From contig OZ025248.1 in assembly GCA_964019135.1 (NCBI GenBank), forward strand, positions 36,387,670-36,451,669: a DNA stretch of 64,000 nucleotides, read 5' to 3'. This document shows positions 54,840 through 64,000 of the stretch, piece after piece. Position 1 is the stretch's first letter; each line of letters begins with the position of its first letter. Both the position numbers and the translations under genes were made by a program. The notes under the pieces were generated by a model that saw only the letters and a program-made list of their open reading frames with translations, had not been told where the DNA came from and did no database searches. The stretch comes from Arenicola marina (Eukaryota; Annelida; Polychaeta; Arenicolidae).

Positions 54840-54935
54840 CCCCCCCCCCCTGCCCCCCCTCCCCCACGCACCCCCCCCCCCCCACCACCACTCCCCCCTC
54901 TACCCCAGCACCACCACCCCCACCCGCACCCCCCT
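54840..54935. repeat. poly-C-rich tract upstream of the Orange-domain gene
   Basis: Almost uninterrupted C runs of 5-16 bases (CCCCCCCCCC, CCCCACGCACCCCC, CACCACCACCCC), about 150 bp upstream of the TATA box. The complementary strand could form G-quadruplexes. Confidence 0.8.
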
Positions 54936-55056
54936 CGAGTGCCATGAGGCAGCGGCGTCGTGATTGGTCGGTTCGGTTGGTTGGTGACCCTGCCCCGGCA
55001 GATGTTCTATTGAAAGGGCCTCCGCGGTCTGTGAATGGGGGACACGACGGCCTGGG

Positions 55057-55062
55057 TATAAA
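55057..55062 (+). promoter_or_regulatory. TATA box of the Orange-domain gene
   Basis: TATAAA in CTGGGTATAAATTCGAGGGG. An inverted CCAAT box (GATTGGTCGG) lies about 95 bp upstream. Hairy/E(spl) family genes often have TATA promoters. Transcription would start near 55087. Confidence 0.6.
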
Positions 55063-55086
55063 TTCGAGGGGAGCAGCTGGTCGGAG

Positions 55087-55650
55087 CACAGTGGAACTCT
55101 CGTTGAGCGGCAGAGCACATCGACCCCTCCCAGGCCCCAGCCCAGCCCAGCCAGTCACCCACCCACCTACCCAGCCAGCCAGCCAGCCAGGCACCTAGAC
55201 TTATATAGATCGACACTTGCGGGCCACCTGCCTACCTTCCCGCCCTGGTATCGGGTCTACCCTGGGGTAGCTGCTAGTACTACCACTACACACTACCAAC
55301 CACTTACACTTACGTACTACGGCGCGGTAGTAGTAGTAGTAGTAGTAGTGGGTGGGTATTTTTAAAGAAGAAAAAAACCCATCTAGGGTTGCGACTGCAG
55401 GGGACAATCACCACAGCTGCCGGGCAAACACAGCCGTCTGCTCGTGTCACTTGACGCCGAGGACCAGTGAAAAGACGTCTGCTGCTTTCGGAAGGCGCTC
55501 GCAGTTTGTCGCGCAGCCTCTCTGGGAAACGGATCATCGTTGCGGACTTCTCTGCTAGTTGGATTAATAGTCACCACAGAAGGACATTCCGTGCTATACA
55601 TACCGCCACATTTCCGGGATTGTTGCAGTGCCTTACTTTAGGAGATACCG
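55087..55650 (+). other. probable 5' non-coding exon of the Orange-domain gene
   Basis: Extends from about 30 bp after the TATA box to a good donor (GATACCG followed by GTAAGC at 55651). It contains CAGC and TAG microsatellites (55168-55190, 55328-55350) and no frame with bHLH-like residues. The start is inferred from the TATA box. Confidence 0.45.
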
Positions 55651-57068
55651 GTAAGCAAAATATTTTGTTTGCAACTGATATAGAAACTTAAGCGCATATG
55701 ATGGCGTTTATAATTATGAAATTTAATTTTGATGACATGCAATGACAATATTGTTAGTGTAGAGTCTGTTGGTTTTCTTTTATAAAAGAAAAACTTTAAC
55801 ATTGAAACGCCACAGGTGATCAAAATCCGGAGTTGCGTAAATTTCCTGTGGTTCGAAGTCTAAAATTGACAGAATTTACCTGTCGCGTTATAGGAAAAAA
55901 ACATTTAAGATAAAACGGTTGCTCAAAGTATTTAGTTGATACTAACAACTATGTGGGCTCATGCGTTACTAGGCCAAGATATAAGCGATATCGACAGCGT
56001 AAGTTATGCGCTGAGCAACTTCAAAACTCGGGCGGTATAGTTGTTTGTTTAATACGGGAAATGGTGGTCTGGGAGGGCTGGCGCGAGGTAACACAGCGTC
56101 GAGGGTCGCCCCGCTGTCGTCACCCACCACCTGCCTCCCCCGTGACGTCGGTGGGGGTCACCGGGGTCGGGCCGGCCTGGGGGGTGGGTGAAACGGCGAG
56201 GAGGGTGAGGGGGTGATGCTGCTAGGAGGGTGGGGTAGAGGAACGGCTGATGCGGCGAGGAGGGGGGGTGGGGGTTAGGAGAGAGGTGAGTGGGCGAGGG
56301 GGTGCCGCAGGGTGGCTGGCCGCTGAAGAGCAGCGCGTCAGAAGGACTTTTTCACGTGATTTCTCGTATAGGAGGTCACCGGGGTGTGACGGTCTTTCAT
56401 TTCGTGGAAGGCTGACGCCCGAGAGGGCTGTGGCCGGTGAAAGGAGTGTGGAGTGTTGGTGGGGCGGGGGGTGGATGGGTGGGAAAGGGGGGGGGGGCAT
56501 GGCCAGTCGTGGACATAGAGAAGGAGACATAACATCGACCTGCAACAAACATGCATGGCCTTATATTGCTTATAACTGAAAAAAGGCTCCCCCGTTTTAT
56601 AGCAGCGGATACAGAAACAGATGGGGGGTTGGGGCGGGATGCTGAGGGGTAAGAGGGTGGGGCCGGGCGGCATGACGAGAGGTAAGGGGTAAGAGGGGGC
56701 CATTAAAGGCAGGGCGGGCGCTTTGGGCCCGGAGACAGCTGTTTTTGACGCTCTCGTGCACTCGCTATATCATTCAGACCTTGGTAAGCAGGAAGGTTTC
56801 CTTGCCCGTCGTAGATCGTCAGGTGGTATGTATAAAACCCAAAGCCAGCAACACCCGGGGTCATACCTGCATCTCTAGATGCACCTAATTACCTTACCCC
56901 AGTGCCAGACCCACGTGCTGTGGCTTCAGGTTTCGTCGCCTGATTTACCCTTCACGTGCACAAAGGTGGCTTAAAACATCATTGTTTCTTTCCTGGCCCA
57001 CAGCGCAATAATTGTAATGTCTAATCCCATTGTATTTTATCATCATGTCAACCTTTCTCCTCCTGCAG
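55651..57068 (+). other. presumed intron 1 of the Orange-domain gene
   Basis: Bounded by GTAAGC and CTCCTGCAG. Contains G-rich simple sequence (56200-56300, 56460-56500, 56620-56700) and an E-box CACGTG at about 56353. I looked for bHLH signatures (helix 2, LEKADILEMT-type) and saw none. Confidence 0.5.
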
Positions 57069-57080
57069 ATTGCCGCAACC

Positions 57081-57728
57081 ATGCACGCTATGATGGAGAC
57101 CTCGCCCGCCGGGGAGCTGAGCCAGGAAATCCTGCTGGCCGGATTCCGGGACTGCATGGACGAGGCAGTCCGCTACCTGACCGAGGTCGAGCAGATCCCG
57201 ACCGAGGCATCCGTGCTCCAGGGATTACTGGGCCACCTGGAAACCCAGGAGCAGCACCTGACTGATCGTGACGTTGGTGGCGCTGACACGATTACGGTCT
57301 CGAACCCGATCCCGAACCAGATCCAGACGACCACGCCGGATTCACCCACGCCCCATCCCGTGTTCCGGATCCAGAACATGGGGGGTCAGATGTATCTGGT
57401 CCAAGATCCAGATCTGAGTGTGACCATGACCAGCAAGGGCAATGGAGTGCTGAACACGACGACCTGTCGATCACCTGATACAAGTGAATCGTTAATCAGG
57501 TCAACAGCGGCAGCCGACCACAAGCCAACAGCCTTTCCGCCGCACGCCAGCGATGTGAACCACGTGACCGTCGACAAGAAACACGACCCTTGTGAAGACT
57601 TCCTGTCACGTGACATGGACACACTGATGAATGCTAATCCTCAGATCGAGTCTGTTCTGGCGGAATTACTCGAACTCCTGGAAGATGATGACGATTTCTT
57701 CAGCGATGAAGAAATGGACATGTTTTAA
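57081..57728 (+). CDS. Hairy/E(spl)-type Orange-domain protein without recognisable bHLH
   Basis: The exon begins at an acceptor (TTTCTCCTCCTGCAG, then ATTGCC at 57069), and the first in-frame ATG is at 57081, giving 215 aa to TAA at 57726-57728. Residues about 14-58 match the Orange domain of HES/HEY repressors: EILLAGFRDCMDEAVRYLTE, then VEQIPTEASVLQGLLGHLET. The middle is Thr/Ser/Pro-rich. The end is acidic (SVLAELLELLEDDDDFFSDE, then EMDMF) and lacks the WRPW or YRPW Groucho-binding motif of HES/HEY proteins. I could not find a basic helix-loop-helix coding exon in the upstream 2 kb. If none exists, the protein could dimerise or modulate HES factors without binding DNA; if one does, this is the last exon of a diverged HES gene. 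The frame is open and in phase 0 through the acceptor, so both readings are possible. Confidence 0.75.
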   Translation: MHAMMETSPAGELSQEILLAGFRDCMDEAVRYLTEVEQIPTEASVLQGLLGHLETQEQHLTDRDVGGADTITVSNPIPNQIQTTTPDSPTPHPVFRIQNMGGQMYLVQDPDLSVTMTSKGNGVLNTTTCRSPDTSESLIRSTAAADHKPTAFPPHASDVNHVTVDKKHDPCEDFLSRDMDTLMNANPQIESVLAELLELLEDDDDFFSDEEMDMF

Positions 57729-58018
57729 ATGGTGTGGCCATGCATACACCTCAGCAATGATATCGGCCAGGGTCGTACGCGAAAGTGTCAAGACAATCCG
57801 CTCGCTCAACTCGATCCTCAACGATAGCTCTCTTTTCATCGCAATTCGGACATTGGTTGCATATGGTCTCCGTCGGACGTTAAATCATTCTAGTGGTACA
57901 TAATGTGTATATATGGAGTATGTTGCGCGCATTCATATCGTTAATGTACATGGAATGAAAGAGATTATGGATGCCGCGTGAATGTTTATTCAATAGATTC
58001 GGGGTTTGACAATGGCAA

Positions 58019-58024
58019 AATAAA
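58019..58024 (+). promoter_or_regulatory. poly(A) signal of the Orange-domain gene
   Basis: AATAAA in GGCAAAATAAAGAAATTTGC, about 290 bases after the stop codon. Confidence 0.65.
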
Positions 58025-58599
58025 GAAATTTGCTTTATGAGTACAAACACGCCCTTTGTTCCATTCATTACGTTGACTCGTAGCGATGATATACCTTATT
58101 AAACACATCGTGGCTTTTCTGAAAGTTCAGTTAGGGGGTCTTCCCAGCTAAGCAGGCTGAGATGCAGATTTACAGGTTGTAGAATCGAACCCTGGCACCT
58201 GTATCTGAGTTTCATCTGACCTCATTTCATTCCCCTGGAGGTTAATTGGCACGAGCTAGATTTCATATGCACCAACACGCAAACATTCTCTAAAACAATT
58301 GACTCACATTATAATCATTGCTTTGGTTCAGTAACTCTTACAAATTCAATAGGAAACACTTTGCGTTCTTAGTGATAGTCGATATAGCAAATCTAGGGAG
58401 TTTCCCAACATAGGCCTATAGATTCGAAATGTGAGCCTCTCTTGCCATCAAAATATCCAATACCCTGGTGCAGCCTTAAAACTAAAAGTGTCCATGTCTC
58501 CTGTAGCTCAAAAAAAGTTTCCTGTATATGTAAAGGATAATCAGAAGCTAACGTCCATTGATAGAGAAGTTAAAATGGAATACAACGATTCGTTAAATA

Positions 58600-58890
58600 T
58601 GTAGATTCCACAAATATAAATTGGTGAGTCGCTTAACTCAAAACGCGAACACCCCACCTTGTTAACACATGAATCACGTTTAGCAGTACAGTCGCAACGC
58701 GCTAATGTGTACGGGAATGTTCCCGAAACTGGATTATGTGACAGCACCAGATTAATACGTACGTATTGTATATTCGACAACCCTCCAGCTCCACAGAAGG
58801 CGGCTCGGCTGCGTAAGTTAGCCATTGCGGAAAGGGCGCCAAAATATGTTGGGGAGATCTGCACCAGAGAGTGATTTACATAAAACGCAG
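58600..58890. repeat. dispersed repeat related to 40060-41000
   Basis: Shares CTAATGTGTACGGGAATGTT plus CCCGAAACT with 40146-40173, and AGCCATTGCG, GGCGCC, TACATAAAAC with 40940-41010. Probably two copies of one degenerate transposon. Confidence 0.6.
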
Positions 58891-58924
58891 GAACATTGTG
58901 TCGCTATTATGTATGGCTTTGTTT

Positions 58925-59208
58925 CGGACACAAAATGTCGGGCACAAAAAGTCGAACACAAAATTTCGGACACTAAGATTGAGACACAGTTTTAGACACA
59001 GTTTCAGACACAAAGTTTCAGACACAAAGTTCAGACACAAAGTTTCAGACACAAAGTTTCAGACAAAGTTTCAGACACAAAGTTTCAGACAAAGTTTCAG
59101 ACACAAAGTTCAGACACAAAGTTTCAGACAAAGTTTCAGACACAAAGTTTCAGACACAAAGTTTCAGACACAAAGTTTCAGACACAAAGTTTCAGACACA
59201 AAGTTATA
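58925..59208. repeat. 13-14-bp tandem repeat
   Basis: About 19 units of CAGACACAAAGTTT, some shortened to CAGACAAAGTTT, with diverged units (GGACACAAAATGTCG) at the 5' edge. Confidence 0.95.
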
Positions 59209-59514
59209 AAAACATTTAATAGTAATTACACTTTATTTGTCAAATTATTTCGTTAATTATTTGCCACAGTTAATTTTTCTCGTGATTGCATTAGTTATTT
59301 GCCACACTGAATCTGTCAAATCCTTTCGTTGATGCTTTGACGTACTTCACTTTTCAAATATTACGTTTGCTGATTGAGACGCTTTACCTCATGTTACCTG
59401 CAACACAAGAACCGACCATGTCGTGACCTGCGTCTCCCCCGGCCCCTATAAGGGGGGAGGGGGGGGGGGTCCCATTTGAATCGCGAATCCCCATGAATTA
59501 GGGGGAGCGATATC

Positions 59515-59735
59515 TAATCTCCAAGATGAGGACTGTTAAAAATCGTGCGAAAAAAAACACCTTAATGGTGATATCGCGAACATTGAGGAATTCACGGACT
59601 GCTATAACGGATCGCGGTAAATGGGCAAAGGGTCTTTGCGTTGAACCAGGAATTGTACGGATAACGATCCCCAAAGATTGCCAACAGCTAATCGCAAATC
59701 TCCCAGAATTCGTGGATGCCAATCACGGAGATCGG
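59515..59735. repeat. dispersed repeat paired with 44265-44480
   Basis: Second copy of the repeat described at 44265. Here a 97-codon plus-strand frame is open (59526-59819), but it runs past the repeat into poly-C sequence and its product is not recognisable. Confidence 0.75.
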
Positions 59736-61012
59736 AAAAGGTGCCCCCCCCCCCCCCTCCCTGCTATAAGACAATGTCGGACACAGATGGTCTCCATGAC
59801 ACAATGCACCTGTTTATGACCTTGCGTGATCTCTCCACGATGCAATCTCCTCCAATAAAATATCTCCTTCCAAGGCATGCTGGAAGCAAACTGTGGTGCG
59901 ATTCGCCGCCGTGAGCTCAAGAACAAAGAAGTTATATTATGGTATTGACAACCTTAGTAACATCGCTAACACTGAATAACACGCACACTTGCCAGTCTAT
60001 GACTTTTCTTTGAAATTAACCCTGAATTACCTCCAACGTGTGATTTAACTGATGCGTAAACACCAACGGCTATGGTTTTAGGGCTTTTTTCCGTGATCGG
60101 TCTGCCTTCATCTTCCACTGTCAGCCGTCGAGTATCTTACGTAGCAGGTCGCCACCATTCCGCAGCAGGCTCCCTAGAAGTCCCGTTTCAGAGGACAAAG
60201 GGCGAGAGACCCGAGGTGTGAATCTCCTGCTTACCGAACAGGTGTTACATTATGCCAGGAAGCTCTTTGAAGTTGCTGGGAGACCCCGCCAATAAATTAC
60301 CCCCCGGTTTGGTGCCTGCGAGCCACCGCACCCTACACTTGCCGCATCACCATATGATGACCTCATTACTACGCGGCGTGACCCAATTACATAACACCGG
60401 CGACCCTTTCATCTCCCTACCACATAGCGGGATTACTTCACAAAGACGCAATTTATGTCGAGCACTGATGCAATTAAGCCTGTTTTATCTCCCCACTTGC
60501 TTCTCATGACACCGGCTTTATAATTAATGCGGTTACCCAGCAATGCGTGCTTGCTACATGCGTGGTTAATTAGGCCTATGTAGCATTGTGTTAGCGGAGT
60601 GCAATGTAAGTAGATGGCTTTGACTTTGTTTATGTAAGCTTTACTGATTCCGCCACAGACGCATTTTCCGAATTTCCGATTGGTTGGCAGAGTTAACTTA
60701 TTGGAAGAGCGCCTGAGGCAATGTGGAGGGGGTATGTTGGAACGGCCATAGGCACCATGGGAAGAACCTTGGCGGTAAACATGGACGATTGGTAACAATC
60801 TTGTATTTAGACACACTAAATGTACACCAAATATCGGACAACATCTGATTAAATATAGAAAAAATTAGACATGTGATCTCATCATCTGACCAGCTGCACT
60901 TTGTCATGAAAAGCCAAAGTAATAATTTATTTATTTTACAATATGTTAATCAGTTTCTTTCAGTTTCCATATATTATGGAAATGGAGACTTTTACCGAAG
61001 GTGCGTTATATA
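59736..61012. other. intergenic region, no gene seen
   Basis: AT-rich to mixed sequence with one poly-C run (59744-59760). No exon, tRNA or structured element was recognised. Confidence 0.5.
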
Positions 61013-62450
61013 GATGGTGTTATACGGACTGAACCAAATCTGCCATGATAACAAGTCTGCAGTGGTCGCTAGATTATGTGTATATATGGCACATATTGTG
61101 AACTATGGTGTTATACGGACTGAACCAAATCTGCCATGATAACAAGTCTGCAGTGGTTGCTAGATTATGTGTATATATGGCAGAGATTGTGGACTATGGT
61201 GTTATACGGACTGAAACAAATCTGCCTTGATAACAAGTCTGCAGTGGTTGCTAGATTATGTGTATATATGGCAGAGATTGTGGACTATGGTGTTATACGG
61301 ACTGAAACAAATCTGCCTTGATAACAAGTCTGCAGTGGTTGCTAGATTATGTGTATATATGGCAGAGATTGTGGACTATGATGTTATGCGGACTGAAACA
61401 AATCTGCCTTGATAACAAGTCTGCAGTGGTTGCTAGATTATGTGTATATATGGCAGAGATTGTGGACTATGGTGTTATACGGACTGAAACAAATCTGCCT
61501 TGATAACAAGTCTGCAGTGGTTGCTAGATTATGTGTATATATGGCAGAGATTGTGGACTATGATGTTATGCGGACTGAAACAAATCTGCCTTGATAACAA
61601 ATCTGCAGTGGTTGCTAGATTATGTGTATATATGGCAGAGATTGTGGACTATGATGTTATACGGACTGAAACAAATCTGCCTTGATAACAAGTCTGCAGT
61701 GGTTGCTAGATTATGTGTATATATGGCAGAGATTGTGGACTATGGTGTTATACGGACTGAAACAAATCTGCCTTGATAACAAGTCTGCAGTGGTTGCTAG
61801 ATTATGTGTATATATGGCAGAGATTGTGGACTATGATGTTATACGGACTGAACCAAATCTGCCATGATAACAAGTCTGCAGTGGTTGCTAGATTATGTGT
61901 ATATATGGCAGAGATTGTGGACTATGATGTTATACGGACTGAAACAAATCTGCCTTGATAACAAGTCTGCAGTGGTTGCTAGATTATGTGTATATATGGC
62001 AGAGATTGTGGACTATGGTGTTATACGGACTGAAACAAATCTGCCTTGATAACAAGTCTGCAGTGGTTGCTAGATTATGTGTATATATGGCAGAGATTGT
62101 GGACTATGGTGTTATACGGACTGAAACAAATCTGCCTTGATAACAAGTCTGCAGTGGTTGCTAGATTATGTGTATATATGGCAGAGATTGTGGACTATGG
62201 CGTTATACGGACTGAACCAAATCTGCCATGATAACAAGTCTGCAGTGGTTGCTACATTATGTGTATATATGGCAGAGATTGTGGACTATGGTGTTATACG
62301 GACTGAACCAAATCTGCCATGATAACAAGTCTGCAGTGGTTGCTAGATTATGTGTATATATGGCAGAGATTGTGGACTATGATGTTATACGGACTGAACC
62401 AAATCTGCCTTGATAACAAGTCTGCAGTGGTTGCTACGTTATCCCCATAT
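61013..62450. repeat. 91-bp tandem array, about 16 units
   Basis: Each unit runs ATGGTGTTATACGGACTGAA, then CAAATCTGCCTTGATAACAA, GTCTGCAGTGGTTGCTAGAT and TATGTGTATATATGGCAGAGATTGTGGACT. Units differ at a few positions (ACCAAATCTGCCATG versus AAACAAATCTGCCTTG; GATG versus GGTG). The first and last units are diverged (GCACATATTG, GGGACATATTG). Each unit gives a 61-codon frame in rotating phase, which is not a gene. Confidence 0.97.
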
Positions 62451-64000
62451 ATGGGACATATTGTGTGTGAGGCTATCATTCATTCTGAAGCCTCTTCATC
62501 TCGGAAGGTCGACATAATTATCTCGGTTGAAATGATTATCATTAAAGGTACAGAGAACCAAACCGTACAGGTGCCCGTCCATGTCTCCCACCAGGCCACC
62601 ATTTACCAGACTGTCTGCCGTGAAATAACTGCGCCGAGCCACTAACTTCCCCTGCACCCTGGTCAAGCCGACCTTTATTTCTGGCGGAGACTCACTGCAG
62701 TTTTATAGGCAAAATTACTAGGGCAACCAAATATGTAGTCTGCCGGATCGGGTTTCCTCAGATTCCTGCGCGCATAATACGGCGGCGAAACAGGTGCCCT
62801 TTCTTTAGATGGGGATCAAACATATTGTCGACGACAGGTGAGCGGCGCGCCCCGGGAGGGGCAGGGCAGGGGTGTCGGGTTCCGAGGCAGCCTTTGCCGA
62901 GCAATTATCTCTGTCCGCCGATGCCTTGTTTGTGGGTTGATCAAAGCGGACGTGGTAGTTATTCACTCAGGGTGGGGGGTAAGCGGGCCCTCGTATTGAA
63001 ACTTACAACCTAGTAGATCGGGGACGCGAACTGAGGGTCCATCATTGAAAGTCCGTGTCACGAGAGAGGGCGGTGGGTGGAGGGAGGGACTGGGAGGGGG
63101 GGGGGGGGGCAGGGACGCCGTCCGGGCAGTATTTTATTATTCAATTAAAGCGGTCCGAAGAATGCTCTTTGCGATGGCCGGGTTCAACCAAATGTCTGAC
63201 CCCCAATAGGGGGGTGACGGGGGCAGGGGACTCCTACACATTATCTAACTGTCTCCAAAATGGTAATTGTACCACCCCCCACCCCCAAACCCAAAATGTC
63301 ACATGCATGCCGCCACGAACCCTAGGCCCCACCCCCCTCCCACCAACTCGAATCGAAGAGAGCTACTCACAAAGAGGAGTGAAATTAATTGGTGTTTTAG
63401 GTGGCTTTTTTCACATAAGAGGTAAACTGGACCAAGGAACTTTCAGGGACGATGACAGATTAATGAATGGATGAAACAGGCCGCATATTAGGCCCCCAGG
63501 CCCGGAAACTATAGTGGTAACCACTCCACCAGAGTGAGTTGGTGTGTGTGAGTAACTTTGTACATGTAGGACTATGCATCGGCTAAACAGCACCAACAAA
63601 CCTGCTTTACTGTATAATAAAAAATGAGAGTGATTTAGAAGTCTAGGATCGAACCACTTATATTTGGGTTGAATCTCAACAGGCTACCATCTGAACTATG
63701 GAAGTTTTGTACCCATTTGGAAGGGAGTGGGCTTTCTTTATGCGCAGTAATCCCTGTAAGATAATTGCTAATCCCCAAACGAAGAGGTCCTAAAAGCTTA
63801 AAAAGGTTCCTTCTAGCGGGGGACAGGGCGAAAATTGCTCACGACCCTCACACCACCCAACCCCACCCCCGGACCCCACCCCCGGACCCCACCCCCGACC
63901 CGTACGCCGCGGTAGTCTATAGCGTGATACAGCGAGCATGCAAATGTCAGTGGTCGAGTTTGGTCCCTGAATGCGGTCCATTTGTTATTGGAGCACCCGT
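62451..64000. other. terminal intergenic region
   Basis: No exon recognised. Contains a poly-G run (63099-63110), a SINE-like fragment at 63425-63600 that shares GATGAAACA and GGCCCGGA with 9140-9200 and reads GGTGGAGTGGTTACCAC on the minus strand, a tRNA-like segment at 63640-63705 with a perfect B box (GGTTCGATCC on the minus strand), and a CCACCCCCGGACCC tandem at 63860-63897. Confidence 0.5.

Noticed and set aside
55352-55691. Protein-coding exon in the TATA-proximal exon upstream of the Orange-domain gene
   Set aside because: Three short overlapping frames exist but none carries bHLH residues or continues in phase into 57069 with recognisable sequence.
61136-62645. Series of identical 61-codon frames
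   Set aside because: Each is one pass through a 91-bp repeat unit; the phase rotates from unit to unit.

Overview
The window is eukaryotic nuclear DNA from a bilaterian animal, most likely a marine invertebrate. Protein-coding exons are short, joined by GT-AG introns with good polypyrimidine tracts, and their closest recognisable relatives are animal proteins. Most of the 64 kb is repeats: minisatellites, tRNA-derived SINEs, inverted-repeat (MITE or foldback) elements and long poly-G/poly-C runs. I cannot fix the phylum from the sequence alone.

Five genes can be assembled. On the minus strand: a complete 4-exon mitochondrial ferredoxin/adrenodoxin (FDX1, 2389-6759, 169 aa) and a 10-exon metal-response transcription factor with six C2H2 fingers (MTF1, 10224-18212, 848 aa). 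On the plus strand: a 7-exon 40S ribosomal protein S4 (RPS4, 22587-33561, 262 aa), a 3-exon ZNF593/Bud20-type ribosome-biogenesis zinc finger (37016-39673, 145 aa), and a Hairy/E(spl)-type Orange-domain protein with no recognisable bHLH (57081-57728, 215 aa) behind a TATA-box promoter and a probable non-coding first exon. Codon phase is consistent across every splice junction in the four multi-exon coding sequences.

The most interesting content is inside the RPS4 introns. Intron 3 carries six copies of one H/ACA-type snoRNA-like sequence, intron 4 carries two diverged copies of a second H/ACA-type RNA, and intron 6 carries three copies of a third hairpin RNA with C- and D-box-like motifs. The structures are supported by base-paired stems, H and ACA boxes at the expected spacing and, in one case, compensatory changes. 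RPS4 therefore looks like a multi-copy snoRNA host gene, and ZNF593 and RPS4 both concern ribosome production.

Layout: 1-2005, 31-bp minisatellite; 2.4-6.8 kb, FDX1 with a 44-bp minisatellite and two inverted-repeat elements in intron 1; 10.2-18.2 kb, MTF1; 18.4-21.4 kb, a large palindromic repeat array and a foldback element just upstream of MTF1; 22.6-33.7 kb, RPS4; 37-39.9 kb, ZNF593; 40-55 kb, a gene-poor, repeat-rich stretch including a 41-bp minisatellite of about 2.3 kb; 55-58 kb, the Orange-domain gene; 58-64 kb, repeats including a 91-bp tandem array.
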